Of a stretch of DNA of 64,000 nucleotides, positions 55,813 to 64,000 are shown piece after piece. The DNA is from JARRNJ01 sp037385045. Its GTDB lineage: Bacteria; Pseudomonadota; Gammaproteobacteria; JASBUN01. The stretch covers positions 1 to 64,000 of the forward strand of contig JARRNJ010000025.1 of assembly GCA_037385045.1 (NCBI GenBank). Reading direction: 5' to 3'. The number at the start of each line of letters is the position of its first letter. Positions within the stretch are counted from its first letter, which is position 1. A program made the position numbers and the translations under genes. The notes below the pieces were generated by a model. The model worked only from the letters and a program-made list of their open reading frames with translations, was not told the DNA's origin and did not search any database.

Positions 55813-56280
55813 TCACTGCACCGACTCGGGCTGCGGCTGCTGCGCCTGGGATTGCAGGTGCTGGGCGTACAGCGCCTCGAAGTTGACCGGTTCCAGCAGC
55901 AGCGGCGGGAAACCACCTTTGGTCACCAGACTCGACACCGCTTCGCGGGCATAGGGAAACAGCGCATTGGGGCAATAGATGCCCAGCACGGCGCCGGCGT
56001 CGCCCTCGTCGAAACCGCGCACGGTGAAAATGCCCGCCTGCTGGACCTCCACCAGGAACGCAGTGTGCTGTTCGGTTTTCGCCGTCACGGTGACCGACAA
56101 CGTGACCTCGTGGGTGTCCTCGGCCACCGGCGCGGTGTTGATGCCCAGGTTGACCTCGATGGTCGGCTGCGCGTTCTGTTGAAACACCGCCGGCGAGTTG
56201 GGCGACTCGAACGATGCGTCCTTGAGATAGACGTTGTGGATGGCGACCTGTTGCTGGGGCGTGGCTTGTTCTTCGCTCAT
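55813..56280 (-). CDS. secB: Protein-export chaperone SecB
   Basis: 155 residues, E. coli length. QQVAIHNVYLKDASFESPNSP, PTIEVNLGINTAPV and the end region GIYCPNALFPYAREAVSSLVTKGGFPPLLLEPVNFEALY are conserved throughout proteobacterial SecB. Keeps preproteins unfolded for SecA. Followed by gpsA after 35 bases; the rhodanese gene is upstream. Confidence 0.97.
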   Translation of the reverse strand: MSEEQATPQQQVAIHNVYLKDASFESPNSPAVFQQNAQPTIEVNLGINTAPVAEDTHEVTLSVTVTAKTEQHTAFLVEVQQAGIFTVRGFDEGDAGAVLGIYCPNALFPYAREAVSSLVTKGGFPPLLLEPVNFEALYAQHLQSQAQQPQPESVQ

Positions 56281-56408
56281 GGCTGCTTCCTGTGGTTGGT
56301 CCTGCTGCGCCGACGCGGCATCGCGCTATTGTCGCACCCGGGCCGCAATGCCCGTCAAGTTCGCCGCCCCCGCTTGAGCACCGCGGTCTGCCGGCGAGCC
56401 GGCGTGTG

Positions 56409-56834
56409 CTACTTGCGCGTTACGGGAAGATTGTCCTTCTGCCAGGCCATGAGTCCGCCCCGCAGATTATAGACAGACTCGAAACCGTGCTTCTGCAGGC
56501 GGTTGCAGGCCGAGCCGGAACGCGACCCGGTGCGGCAATAGGCAATGATCGGCCGTTTCTTGTATTTCTCGAGCTTCTTGGCCTGATCGTTGATCTGTGA
56601 CAATGGAATGTGGATGGCGTTGGCGATATGGCCTTCCTGGAACTCCTTGTGCTCGCGCACGTCGACCAGCACCGCATTCTGGTGATTCATCAGCTGCGTG
56701 GTCTGCAGTGGCGAGAGATCGTTTGAGCCGCCGGTGCGAAAGCGGATCTCGGTGACGACAACCGCGATCAGCAGAACCACGAAGGCAATGGACAGGGCGA
56801 GGTGGTTACCAATGAACTCAGGGAGCTGGTGCAT
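56409..56834 (-). CDS. Membrane-anchored rhodanese-like protein
   Basis: 141 residues. One N-terminal membrane helix (LALSIAFVVLLIAVVVTEI, about residues 12-31) and a rhodanese domain with VLVDVREHKEFQEGHIANAIHIP and the active-site loop YCRTGSRSG. In many Gammaproteobacteria a gene of this type (yibN-like) is followed by grxC and secB; grxC is absent here. Sulfur transfer at the inner membrane is inferred. Confidence 0.92.
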   Translation of the reverse strand: MHQLPEFIGNHLALSIAFVVLLIAVVVTEIRFRTGGSNDLSPLQTTQLMNHQNAVLVDVREHKEFQEGHIANAIHIPLSQINDQAKKLEKYKKRPIIAYCRTGSRSGSACNRLQKHGFESVYNLRGGLMAWQKDNLPVTRK

Positions 56835-56991
56835 AGGATCAAATCTGTCGGAAACGGTTCAGGGCTTCAGCCGCAACAAAACAATCACGCCCAAGCGCGG
56901 CGGGCCGGACAATGGAGAAGGCCGCCCGCCTGCAACCACCAGGCGACGGCCATGGGGTTATGCGTGGGTCCTGAAGGGGACTCGGTCGGCG

Positions 56992-57312
56992 CTACTGCTC
57001 TGCGCTGCAGAACACTTCCCGCATCATGCCGATCAAACGCAGCGTGCGCGGATCACCGACGCGATAATACACGCGGTTGGCATCCTTGCGCGAGGCCAGG
57101 ATACCTTTGTCGCGCAGGATGGCAAGGTGCTGGGAGATATTGCTCTGCGATGTGCCGACGTGCTCGACGATGTCCTGGACGCTGACTTCGCGGTCACCCA
57201 GCGTGCAGAGAATCTTCAACCGCAACGGGTGCGACATCGCTTTCAGGGAGCGGGACGCACGGTCGATATCGTCATCGCGGGTGATGAGCAGTTCGGCATC
57301 AGCAGTCGTCAT
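56992..57312 (-). CDS. ArsR-family regulator with SqrR/BigR-type cysteine pair
   Basis: 106 residues from ATG 57312; the frame extends 21 codons further without support. Winged helix: SLKAMSHPLRLKILCTLGDREVSVQDIVEHVGTSQSNISQHLAILRDKGILASRKDANRVYYRVGDPR. The metal-site ELCVCDL is absent. Two Cys, residues 36 (KILC) and 102 (REVFCS), are 66 apart, the spacing of Cys41 and Cys107 that form a tetrasulfide in SqrR of Rhodobacter; the local sequence context also matches as I recall it. I infer a sulfide/persulfide-responsive repressor. A rhodanese gene lies downstream and an AT-rich palindrome upstream. Confidence 0.88.
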   Translation of the reverse strand: MTTADAELLITRDDDIDRASRSLKAMSHPLRLKILCTLGDREVSVQDIVEHVGTSQSNISQHLAILRDKGILASRKDANRVYYRVGDPRTLRLIGMMREVFCSAEQ

Positions 57313-57394
57313 GGCGGAGTCCGTATAACCAAAAGGGGCGCACGAGCTGCCCCTTGCTTCGCGTGTGGTATCCATAGGGATAGTAAGGTCGACG

Positions 57395-57407
57395 CCTTAT
57401 TTTATAA
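57395..57407. promoter_or_regulatory. AT-rich palindrome between the ArsR gene and gpmI
   Basis: CTTAT-TTT-ATAAG at 57395-57407, in the only AT-rich patch of a 302-base divergent intergenic region; ATTATACAATAATAC follows at 57414. Candidate operator or promoter for the ArsR gene (start 57312). Confidence 0.35.
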
Positions 57408-57614
57408 GAAAGAAATTATACAATAATACGGTTTGCGGCAACTACCAAGCACGAAAGGCCAAAAAGTGAAATATTTTCACCTGCCGCGACCCATTCGGGC
57501 CGGGAGCCGGGTGCCGGCCAGGACGTTAGCAATACCGGCCGATTCGCGTTAGACTGCGTCCAATTTTTTCCACACCTTTTCCTGTATTCGAAGTAACGGG
57601 CCCCTGTAACGACC

Positions 57615-59165
57615 ATGTCACCGAGACCCAAGCCCCTGGTTCTGCTGATCCTCGATGGGTGGGGGTACAGCGAAGCAACTGAATTCAATGCCATCCACAG
57701 CGCCCGGAAACCGGTGTGGGACAGGCTCTGGGCGCGCTATCCCCATACCCTGATCCGCACCTCGGGTGCCGCCGTCGGCCTGCCCGGCGAACAGATGGGC
57801 AATTCCGAGGTGGGGCATCTCAACCTGGGCGCCGGGCGCGTCGTCTACCAGGAGTTCACCCGGGTCAGCCGCGCGGTGCGCACCGGCTCGTTCTTCACCA
57901 ACGCCACCCTCACCGGTGCCGTCGACCACGCGGTGGAGCACGGCAAGGCGGTGCACATCCTCGGCCTGCTATCGCCCGGCGGTGTCCACAGCCATGAGTG
58001 CCATATTCATGCCATGGCCAAGCTGGCCGCCGAGCGTGGCGCCGAGCGGGTTTACCTGCACGCTTTCCTGGACGGGCGCGATACCCCGCCGCGGAGCGCC
58101 GAGAGCTCGATTCGGGCCATGGAGGAAAAGTTCGCCGAATACGGGACCGGCCGCATCGCTTCGATCATCGGCCGCTATTACGCCATGGACCGGGATCACC
58201 GCTGGCCCCGGATTCAGGCCGCTTATGATCTGATCACCCAGGCCAAGGCCGACTACGAGGCCGCCGATGCCCTCACCGCCCTGCGCATGGCCTACGAGCG
58301 CGGCGAGACGGACGAGTTCGTGTCCGCCACCCGCATCGTTCCGGCCGGCGCAGCGCCCGTGCGGTTCGAGGACGGCGACAGCCTGGTATTCATGAACTAC
58401 CGTTCCGACCGTGCGCGCCAGATTACCCGCCCATTCATCGAGCCCGATTTTGACGGCTTCGAGCGGGCCGCTGCACCCAAGCCCGGATCCGTGGTGAGCC
58501 TTACCGAATACAAGAAGGAATTCGGTATTCCGGTGGCTTTCCCGCCCGAGCGCATGGGCAACGTCCTCGGCGAGTACCTGTCCTCGCTCGGACTGCATCA
58601 GCTGCGTATCGCCGAGACGGAAAAGTACGCCCACGTCACCTTTTTCTTCAACGGCGGCGAGGAAACGCCGTTTCCGGGCGAGGACCGGATCCTGGTCCCC
58701 TCGCCGCACGTGTCCACCTACGACCTGCAGCCCGAAATGAGCGCGCCCGAAGTCACCGACCACATGGTGGAGGCCATCGAATCGGGCAATTACGACGTGA
58801 TCGTCTGCAACTTCGCCAATCCGGACATGGTCGGCCATACCGGCAACTTCGACGCCGCTGTGAAGGCCATCGAGGCCCTGGACCAGTGCCTCGGACGCAT
58901 CCACGCGGCGCTGGAGCGGGCTGATGGCGAGATGCTGATCACCGCCGACCACGGCAACGCCGAGCAGATGCGCGGCGAAGACACCGGCCAGCCGCACACC
59001 GCCCACACCACCAATCTGGTGCCGTTGGTGTACGTGGGCCGCCCGGCGACCCTTGACACCACCGGCGCCTTGGCCGATGTTGCACCGAGCATGATCCATC
59101 TCATGGGTTTCGAGGTCCCCGGCGAGATGACCGGCCACTCCCTGATTCACCTGGAGCAGGAATGA
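57615..59165 (+). CDS. gpmI: 2,3-bisphosphoglycerate-independent phosphoglycerate mutase
   Basis: 516 residues. Metal site VLLILDGWG, the catalytic Ser in QMGNSEVGHLNLGAGR, DGRDTPPRSAESS, RYYAMDRDHRWPR, FANPDMVGHTGNFDAA and ADHGNAEQM are diagnostic. Interconverts 3- and 2-phosphoglycerate, the step before enolase. Overlaps envC by four bases (ATGA). Confidence 0.97.
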   Translation: MSPRPKPLVLLILDGWGYSEATEFNAIHSARKPVWDRLWARYPHTLIRTSGAAVGLPGEQMGNSEVGHLNLGAGRVVYQEFTRVSRAVRTGSFFTNATLTGAVDHAVEHGKAVHILGLLSPGGVHSHECHIHAMAKLAAERGAERVYLHAFLDGRDTPPRSAESSIRAMEEKFAEYGTGRIASIIGRYYAMDRDHRWPRIQAAYDLITQAKADYEAADALTALRMAYERGETDEFVSATRIVPAGAAPVRFEDGDSLVFMNYRSDRARQITRPFIEPDFDGFERAAAPKPGSVVSLTEYKKEFGIPVAFPPERMGNVLGEYLSSLGLHQLRIAETEKYAHVTFFFNGGEETPFPGEDRILVPSPHVSTYDLQPEMSAPEVTDHMVEAIESGNYDVIVCNFANPDMVGHTGNFDAAVKAIEALDQCLGRIHAALERADGEMLITADHGNAEQMRGEDTGQPHTAHTTNLVPLVYVGRPATLDTTGALADVAPSMIHLMGFEVPGEMTGHSLIHLEQE

Positions 59166-60391
59166 CCGCAGCCGCGGGATACCGCCGACGCCGGTGGCAC
59201 TGGCGCGGCGGGTGTCTGCTGTGCCTGGCGCTGACGGCGTTGGCAGCGGCGGCGCTGCGCCCGGTGCAGGCGGCGGCTACCGCCGAGACGCAGGCCAAGA
59301 CCGCCGAGCTGCAACAGCTCCGGGCCCGCATCGGCGAGCTGCGCAAGTCGCTGCAGGCCACGCGGGGGCGCCAGGACAAGGTGCGCCAAGACCTGCGGCG
59401 CGTGGAGGAAACCATCGGCCACGTGCTGCAGTCGCTGCGCCAAGTTCAGTCGGACATGGATCAGACGCAGCAGCGGCTGGCGGATCTCGAGCGCCAGCGC
59501 CAGCTCCTGCGCCAGCGGCTGGGCAAGGACCGCCAGCGCTTGGCGCAGCAGTTGCGCGCCAGCTACATCATGGGGCGCCAGGAACAGCTCAAGCTGCTGC
59601 TCAACCAGACCGACCCCAGCCGCGTCGAGCGCGCGCTGGTGTATTACGACTACCTCAACCGCGCCCGCACCCGGCGCATCCGCACCTCCATGGCCAAACT
59701 CGAGGATCTGCACCAGGTGGAAACCGCCATCGCGGTCAAGCGCGCCCAGCTGCAAAAGATCCGGGCCCGCTACCAGGCTCAGCGCGAAGCCCTGGAGACC
59801 AGCCGCGCCGAGCGCAAACAGGTGCTGGCGGCGCTTAATGCCGAGGCGCAGACCAAGGGTCAGCGCCTCCAGGGCATGCTTGCCAACGAGCAGCGGCTGG
59901 AGAAGGTGATCAAGGCGCTGCAGCAGGCGCTGTCCGACATCCCCATGGACCAGCAGTTGGTGCAGCCCTTTGCCACTCTCAAGGGCCGGCTGCCGTGGCC
60001 GGTGCAGGGCCGCATCGTGGTCCATTACGGCACTCCAAGGGGTGTGGGCCGGCTGCGTTGGCGCGGGGTGCTCATCAAGGCGCCGGCAGGCGCGCCGGTG
60101 CGCGCGATCTCGCATGGGCGCGTGGCGTTCGCCGACTGGCTGCGGGGTTACGGTTTGTTGCTGATTATCGACCACGGTAACGGTTTCATGACCCTGTACG
60201 GGCACAATCAGAGTCTCTACAAGGACGTCGGCGAATGGGTGCAGGCCGGTGAGCTGGTGGCCAGCGTCGGCAGCAGCGGCGGCCAGCCGGAAACCGGCCT
60301 GTATTTCGCCATTCGGCGCAAGGGACAGCCGGTCAACCCGGTGCGCTGGTGCCGCTCCGCACGCGGCACGCTGGTGGGTGTAAACCCTTGA
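59162..60391 (+). CDS. envC: Murein hydrolase activator EnvC family protein
   Basis: 409 residues. Signal peptide in the first 40 residues (CLLCLALTALAAAALRPVQAAA), two long coiled-coil stretches about residues 45-115 and 170-255, and a C-terminal LytM/M23-type domain (GRVAFADWLRGYGLLLIIDHGNGFMTLYGHNQSLY, ASVGSSGGQPETGLYFAIRRKGQPVNP). The first zinc His and the final HxH are missing (YFAIR), as in EnvC, which activates amidases rather than cutting murein itself. Follows gpmI and precedes the S41 protease, the usual order. Confidence 0.95.
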   Translation: MTAAAGYRRRRWHWRGGCLLCLALTALAAAALRPVQAAATAETQAKTAELQQLRARIGELRKSLQATRGRQDKVRQDLRRVEETIGHVLQSLRQVQSDMDQTQQRLADLERQRQLLRQRLGKDRQRLAQQLRASYIMGRQEQLKLLLNQTDPSRVERALVYYDYLNRARTRRIRTSMAKLEDLHQVETAIAVKRAQLQKIRARYQAQREALETSRAERKQVLAALNAEAQTKGQRLQGMLANEQRLEKVIKALQQALSDIPMDQQLVQPFATLKGRLPWPVQGRIVVHYGTPRGVGRLRWRGVLIKAPAGAPVRAISHGRVAFADWLRGYGLLLIIDHGNGFMTLYGHNQSLYKDVGEWVQAGELVASVGSSGGQPETGLYFAIRRKGQPVNPVRWCRSARGTLVGVNP

Positions 60392-60491
60392 GGGAATTCC
60401 AGAACTCGCCGGTCTGTGCTATGTTGCGCTTAACTTTACTGATGGGAATTCAGCTGGGGTCCCGGCAGTGGCCGCCAGCGGGAGCATGAGC

Positions 60492-61826
60492 ATGCAATCC
60501 AAGACACGCGTCATCCTGGTTTTACTCCTCGGCATGATGCTGGGCGGCGGCCTGACCTTCGGGTCCGGGGTGCTGGCCAAGCGCAGCGAGCCCCAAGTGC
60601 AGACCCAGATCCCGGTCGAGGAGCTGCGAGCCTTCGCCGATGTGTTCGCGCGCATCAAGAACGACTATGTCGAAAAGGTGGATGACAAGACGCTGTTGGA
60701 AAACGCCATCCGCGGCATGCTCTCGGGCCTCGATCCCCATTCGGCCTACCTCGACGCCGAGCAGTTCAAGGACCTGCAGATCGGCACCACCGGCGAATTC
60801 GGCGGCCTCGGCATCGAGGTGGGCATGGAGAACGGATTCGTCAAGGTCATCGCCCCCATCGACGACACCCCGGCCCAGCGCGCCGGCGTGCACGCGGGCG
60901 ATCTGATCATCCGCCTGGACGACACTCCGGTCAAAGGCATGACGCTCGCCGACGCCGTCAAGCACATGCGCGGCAAGCCCGGGAGCAAGATCACGCTCAC
61001 CATCGTGCGCGAAGGGGTGGACAAACCCCTTACCATCACCATCACCCGCGCCATTATCAAGGTCAAGAGCGTCAAGAGCCGCATGCTGGAGCCTGGCTAC
61101 GGCTACGTGCGCATCACCCAGTTCCAGTCCAAAACCGGTGACTCGCTGGTCAAGGCGGTGGCGAAGCTGAAAAAGGAAAGCGGCGGCAAGCTCAAGGGCA
61201 TGGTGCTGGATCTGCGCAACAACCCGGGCGGCGTGCTCGGTGCCGCAGTGGCGGTTTCCGACGCGTTTCTCAATTCCGGCCTGATTGTCTACACCGAGGG
61301 GCGGGTGCCCGATTCGCGCCTGCGTTTTACCGCCAATCCCGGCGACGTGCTCAACGGCGCGCCGCTGATCGTGCTGGTTAACGGCGGTTCGGCTTCCGCC
61401 TCGGAGATCGTTTCCGGCGCGCTGCAGGACCACCACCGCGCCATCATCATGGGCCAGCGCACCTTCGGCAAGGGCTCGGTGCAGACCATCATGCCGTCGC
61501 GCGGCGGCACGGCGGTCAAATTGACCACGGCGCGCTACTACACTCCCTCGGGCCGCTCGATCCAGGCCGAAGGCATTGTTCCCGACGTGGAAGTGAAGAA
61601 CGTCAAGGTTACCAGCGTTCAGCAGCCCTCGGTGGGGCTGCTCAAGGAAAAGGATCTCAGCCGCCACCTGATCAACGGTGAGGCGGAAAAAGCCAAGGAA
61701 GCCGCGAAGCAGAAAATCGAAGCGCAGGACGCCAAGACCGATGACCACCTCATGCGTACCGACTACCAGCTGTTCGAGGCGCTGACGCTGCTGAAAGGGC
61801 TGAATATTGCGCGGCAGGCGCAATAG
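60492..61826 (+). CDS. C-terminal processing protease (S41 family)
   Basis: About 444 residues. Signal anchor (TRVILVLLLGMMLGGGLTFGSG), PDZ domain (GLGIEVGMENGFVKVIAPIDDTPAQRAGVHAGDLIIRLD) and S41 catalytic domain with the Ser in VLVNGGSASASEIVSGAL and the Lys in GQRTFGKGSVQTI. Cleaves proteins at their C-terminus in the periplasm. ATG 60492 has GGGAG at the best distance; 60486 is an alternative. The last 20 bases overlap the next gene. Confidence 0.95.
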   Translation: MQSKTRVILVLLLGMMLGGGLTFGSGVLAKRSEPQVQTQIPVEELRAFADVFARIKNDYVEKVDDKTLLENAIRGMLSGLDPHSAYLDAEQFKDLQIGTTGEFGGLGIEVGMENGFVKVIAPIDDTPAQRAGVHAGDLIIRLDDTPVKGMTLADAVKHMRGKPGSKITLTIVREGVDKPLTITITRAIIKVKSVKSRMLEPGYGYVRITQFQSKTGDSLVKAVAKLKKESGGKLKGMVLDLRNNPGGVLGAAVAVSDAFLNSGLIVYTEGRVPDSRLRFTANPGDVLNGAPLIVLVNGGSASASEIVSGALQDHHRAIIMGQRTFGKGSVQTIMPSRGGTAVKLTTARYYTPSGRSIQAEGIVPDVEVKNVKVTSVQQPSVGLLKEKDLSRHLINGEAEKAKEAAKQKIEAQDAKTDDHLMRTDYQLFEALTLLKGLNIARQAQ

Positions 61827-62667
61827 GGCGGGCGACCGACAGGGATTCCGGAGCCTCGGGGCCACGCTGCTGCTGGCAGCGGTGCTGGCCGGCGTTTCGC
61901 CGGCACCCGCGGTCGCCGGCGCCGACGAGCCTGCCATCAGCATCATCATCGACGATCTTGGCGGGCGCTTCGATGCCGACCTGGAGGCGGTCCGCCTGCC
62001 CGGGCCCGTGGCCTGCGCGTTCCTGCCCCACGACGAATACACCCGCCAGCTGGCCGAGCTCGCCTATGCCAATCACAAGGAAGTGATGCTGCACCTGCCG
62101 ATGCAGACCGTCGGCAACCGGCGGCTGGATGCGGGCGGGCTGACCATGCACATGACCCACCGGGAGTTCCTGCGCACTCTGGCCGCCGACATCGCCGCCG
62201 TACCCCACCTGGTGGGAATCAACAACCATATGGGCAGCCTGCTGACCCAGCACGCCGGCGACATGCTGTGGCTGATGCGTGCCATCCATCACCGCGGCGA
62301 CCTGTTTTTCGTCGACAGCCGCACCACCAAGGCCACGGTCGCCATGCAGGTGGCCATGGAAACCCACGTGCCCACCACCGAGCGCGACGTGTTCCTGGAC
62401 GACGACCGCTCCATCCCGGCGATCCGCGCTCAATTCCAGCGTTTGCTGGCGCTCGCCCGCGCCCACGGCAGTGCGGTGGCAATCGGCCATCCCCATCCCC
62501 ATACTTTGCGGGTGCTGCGGGAGATGCTTCCGCAGCTGGCCGACGAAGGGATCCGGCTGATCCCGGTCAGGGCCATGATCCGACTGCGACAACAACGGAG
62601 GGAGTCATGGCAAGCGTCCTTGTCCCCCTCGCCCAAGGCTGCGAGGAAATCGAAGCCGTCACCATAG
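61807..62667 (+). CDS. Divergent polysaccharide deacetylase (YibQ-like)
   Basis: 286 residues from TTG 61807, inside the end of the protease gene. Signal peptide (LGATLLLAAVLAGVSPAPAVAGA), then the family motifs ISIIIDDLGG, EVMLHLPMQT, NNHMGSLLT and FFVDSRTT. Members belong to the DUF610/polysaccharide-deacetylase-2 group often linked with envC and ctp; presumed periplasmic carbohydrate hydrolase. The C-terminal 20 residues overlap the DJ-1 gene by 61 bases. Confidence 0.92.
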   Translation: MRGRRNRAGDRQGFRSLGATLLLAAVLAGVSPAPAVAGADEPAISIIIDDLGGRFDADLEAVRLPGPVACAFLPHDEYTRQLAELAYANHKEVMLHLPMQTVGNRRLDAGGLTMHMTHREFLRTLAADIAAVPHLVGINNHMGSLLTQHAGDMLWLMRAIHHRGDLFFVDSRTTKATVAMQVAMETHVPTTERDVFLDDDRSIPAIRAQFQRLLALARAHGSAVAIGHPHPHTLRVLREMLPQLADEGIRLIPVRAMIRLRQQRRESWQASLSPSPKAARKSKPSP

Positions 62668-63164
62668 TCGACCTGCTGCGCCGCGGCGGCGTGGAGGTGG
62701 TGACCGCCGGGCTCGATGAGCGGCCGGTCAGGGCTTCGCGCGGCACCGTGCTGGTGCCGGATACCACCCTCGAGCAGGTGCTCGAGCGGGACTTCGACAT
62801 GATTGCGCTGCCCGGAGGACAGCCGGGGGCGGACAACCTGGCCGCCGACGAGCGGCTGCAGCGGCTGCTGCAGCATACCGCCGGGCGCGGTGCCTATACC
62901 GCCGCCATCTGCGCCGCACCGCGGGTGCTGGCGGATGCCGGCCTGCTGCACGGGCGGCAGGCGACCAGCTTCCCCGGCGCCCTCGACGACCGGGCGGTGG
63001 AGAACCTGACCTACCGCGAGCAACCGGTGGTCACCGACGGGCGGGTGGTCACTTCACGCGGCCCGGGGACCGCTATGGATTTCGCCCTGCACCTGCTTGA
63101 GTTGCTGCGGGGCCGGGCGAAGCGGGACGAAGTGGAGGCGGCGCTGCAGCGTCCGCCGCGGTGA
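62607..63164 (+). CDS. DJ-1/PfpI family protein (YajL-like)
   Basis: 185 residues from ATG 62607 (GGAGGGAGTC upstream). SVLVPLAQGCEEIEAVTIVDLLRRGG with the conserved Glu, IALPGGQPGADNL, and the nucleophile-elbow Cys in AICAAPRVLADAG match DJ-1/YajL. Roles proposed for the family are oxidative stress protection and protein/nucleotide deglycation. Start lies 61 bases within the deacetylase gene in another frame. Confidence 0.93.
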   Translation: MASVLVPLAQGCEEIEAVTIVDLLRRGGVEVVTAGLDERPVRASRGTVLVPDTTLEQVLERDFDMIALPGGQPGADNLAADERLQRLLQHTAGRGAYTAAICAAPRVLADAGLLHGRQATSFPGALDDRAVENLTYREQPVVTDGRVVTSRGPGTAMDFALHLLELLRGRAKRDEVEAALQRPPR

Positions 63165-63591
63165 GGCCGGCGCACCACCGCCGGTTTGTCGGCGGCAGCA
63201 CGGCCGTTGGCCAGGGGTTCGGGACCCCGGCGATGGCTCCTGCCCCGCCCTTGCCCGGTGGATGCGCTGCGCTTATCCACCCTACGATTCCGCCTTTTTT
63301 CCCCTTTGCCGCCACGCGCCAAGGCCACCGTGTGCGGAATGCGGTGCGGCGGCGCAGATGATCCGCAGCCCCGGGCCCTCGCGGCGGTCCGGCGCGCGGC
63401 TGCCCAGAGGCGCCCGGGTCCACAGCCCGCCGGGCGGTTACAGCTAACCTGCCTGTCGCACCAGGCGGCCGCCGCCCGGCTTGGAAGTGACCGTACGTAG
63501 CGAGCAATCGGTCACCGGTTGCCGGAACGTTGAGGGTGCCGTTTGTTCCCGTTTGCGCCCTATCCGGGCCCTGGCTGGCGCAGTAGCCGGG
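63165..63591. other. Intergenic region with a REP-like element
   Basis: 427 bases between the convergent DJ-1 and ubiB genes with no supported gene. Contains a palindromic GTGGAT element (listed separately). The remainder is GC-rich with several short inverted repeats. Confidence 0.5.
63257..63282. repeat. REP-like palindrome GGTGGAT...ATCCACC
   Basis: A 26-bp imperfect palindrome starting GGTGGATGCGC and ending TTATCCACC, followed by CTACG. Its reverse reading, GTAGGGTGGATAAGCGCAGC, is a short interspersed sequence I recall from many gamma- and betaproteobacterial genomes. Confidence 0.6.
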
Positions 63592-64000
63592 TTAACGCCG
63601 CCACAGGGCGCTGAGCAGCAGGCCGGCGCCCAGGGTGCCCAGGATCCAGCTGCTCACGGGCATGTCGGCGAACATGCGGGCGCCGTAGTTGTCCAGCCCC
63701 AGGTTCACCGCGGCCCCGACGATCAGGGCGGCGCCGGCGATGGCCGCCACCGAGCGGCGGTTGGCCTGGCGGATCTCCCGGCGCAGCTTGTCCAGCTCGC
63801 GGGACGTGTCCTGCTCCTGCAGTTTGCCCTGCACCGCCTTGGTCAGATAGGTGTGCAGCAGCGCCGGCAGCTCGGGCAGCTTTTCCGACCACACCGGCAG
63901 GTTCTCGCGCAGGCGGCGGGCGAAGGCGCGGGTGCCCACCTGTTCGCTCATCCAGCGCTCCAGGAATGGTTTGGCGGTGGTCCACAGGTCAAGGTCCGGG
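63592..64000 (-). CDS. ubiB: UbiB protein-kinase-like ubiquinone biosynthesis protein, C-terminal part
   Basis: Only the last 135 codons are inside the window; the frame continues past its right edge (LDLWTTAKPFLERWMSEQVGTRAF). The visible part is the UbiB tail: an amphipathic region with WSEKLPELPALLHTYL, a coiled-coil-like stretch, and two C-terminal membrane helices (AAIAGAALIVGAAVNLGL and SSWILGTLGAGLLLSALW). UbiB is an atypical kinase/ATPase that supports coenzyme Q synthesis at the inner membrane. An internal ATG at 63951 is not the true start. Confidence 0.9.
   Translation of the reverse strand, partial: PDLDLWTTAKPFLERWMSEQVGTRAFARRLRENLPVWSEKLPELPALLHTYLTKAVQGKLQEQDTSRELDKLRREIRQANRRSVAAIAGAALIVGAAVNLGLDNYGARMFADMPVSSWILGTLGAGLLLSALWRR

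Overview
The window is a GC-rich (roughly 60-65 percent by eye) bacterial chromosome segment that contains a replication origin. The order rpmH-dnaA-dnaN-recF-gyrB on one side and rnpA-yidD-yidC-mnmE-mnmG-rsmG-parA-parB-atpIBEFHAGDC-glmU-glmS on the other, with glyQS, gmhB, glnA-ntrBC, secB-gpsA and gpmI-envC-ctp further out, is typical of Gammaproteobacteria. Several sulfur-transfer genes (three rhodanese domains in separate proteins, TusA, a PP-loop thiolase-like protein, a SqrR-like ArsR regulator) fit a sulfur-oxidising lineage such as Chromatiales or Ectothiorhodospiraceae; this placement is inference. No rRNA, tRNA, CRISPR array or insertion sequence was recognised.

Layout. 1-5200: end of a degenerate nucleotide-cyclase-domain protein, a small unknown gene, an ArsR-rhodanese fusion regulator divergent from a fatty-acid-hydroxylase gene and a VTT-rhodanese fusion gene, and an EamA permease. 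5934-12270: an accessory locus with an enolase, a frameshifted prenyltransferase/squalene-oxidase-repeat protein, an AAA-type ATPase and two translationally coupled MutS-like ATPases; this is the best candidate for an undescribed system. 12759-17471: glmS, glmU, a SlyD-type isomerase and the end of the atp operon. 17561-24127: the atp operon, in which atpD is broken and atpH is short. 24263-32738: parB, parA, rsmG, mnmG, mnmE, yidC, yidD, rnpA, rpmH, all leftward. 32740-39172: DnaA boxes on both sides of dnaA, then dnaN, recF (carrying two parS sites) and gyrB, all rightward. Transcription diverges from the origin.

39184-47244: acyltransferase, gmhB, MazG-like protein, glySQ, an unknown gene, a PP-loop/TusA/CDF group. 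47245-52467: a nitrogen-control block with glnA behind NtrC sites and a sigma-54 promoter, a DUF4124 protein, then ntrB and ntrC behind another NtrC site; ntrB lacks its N-box. 52647-64000: lipoprotein, dihydroorotate dehydrogenase, trmL, gpsA, secB, rhodanese, ArsR regulator, gpmI, envC, S41 protease, polysaccharide deacetylase, DJ-1 protein and the end of ubiB.

A recurrent theme is small indels in otherwise well-conserved genes: one extra base in the prenyltransferase-like gene, a perfect 15-bp tandem duplication in glmS, about 70 bases lost from atpD, about 48 from atpH and about 42 from ntrB. Whether these are real slippage events or sequence/assembly errors cannot be decided here, but they affect the interpretation of the respective genes.
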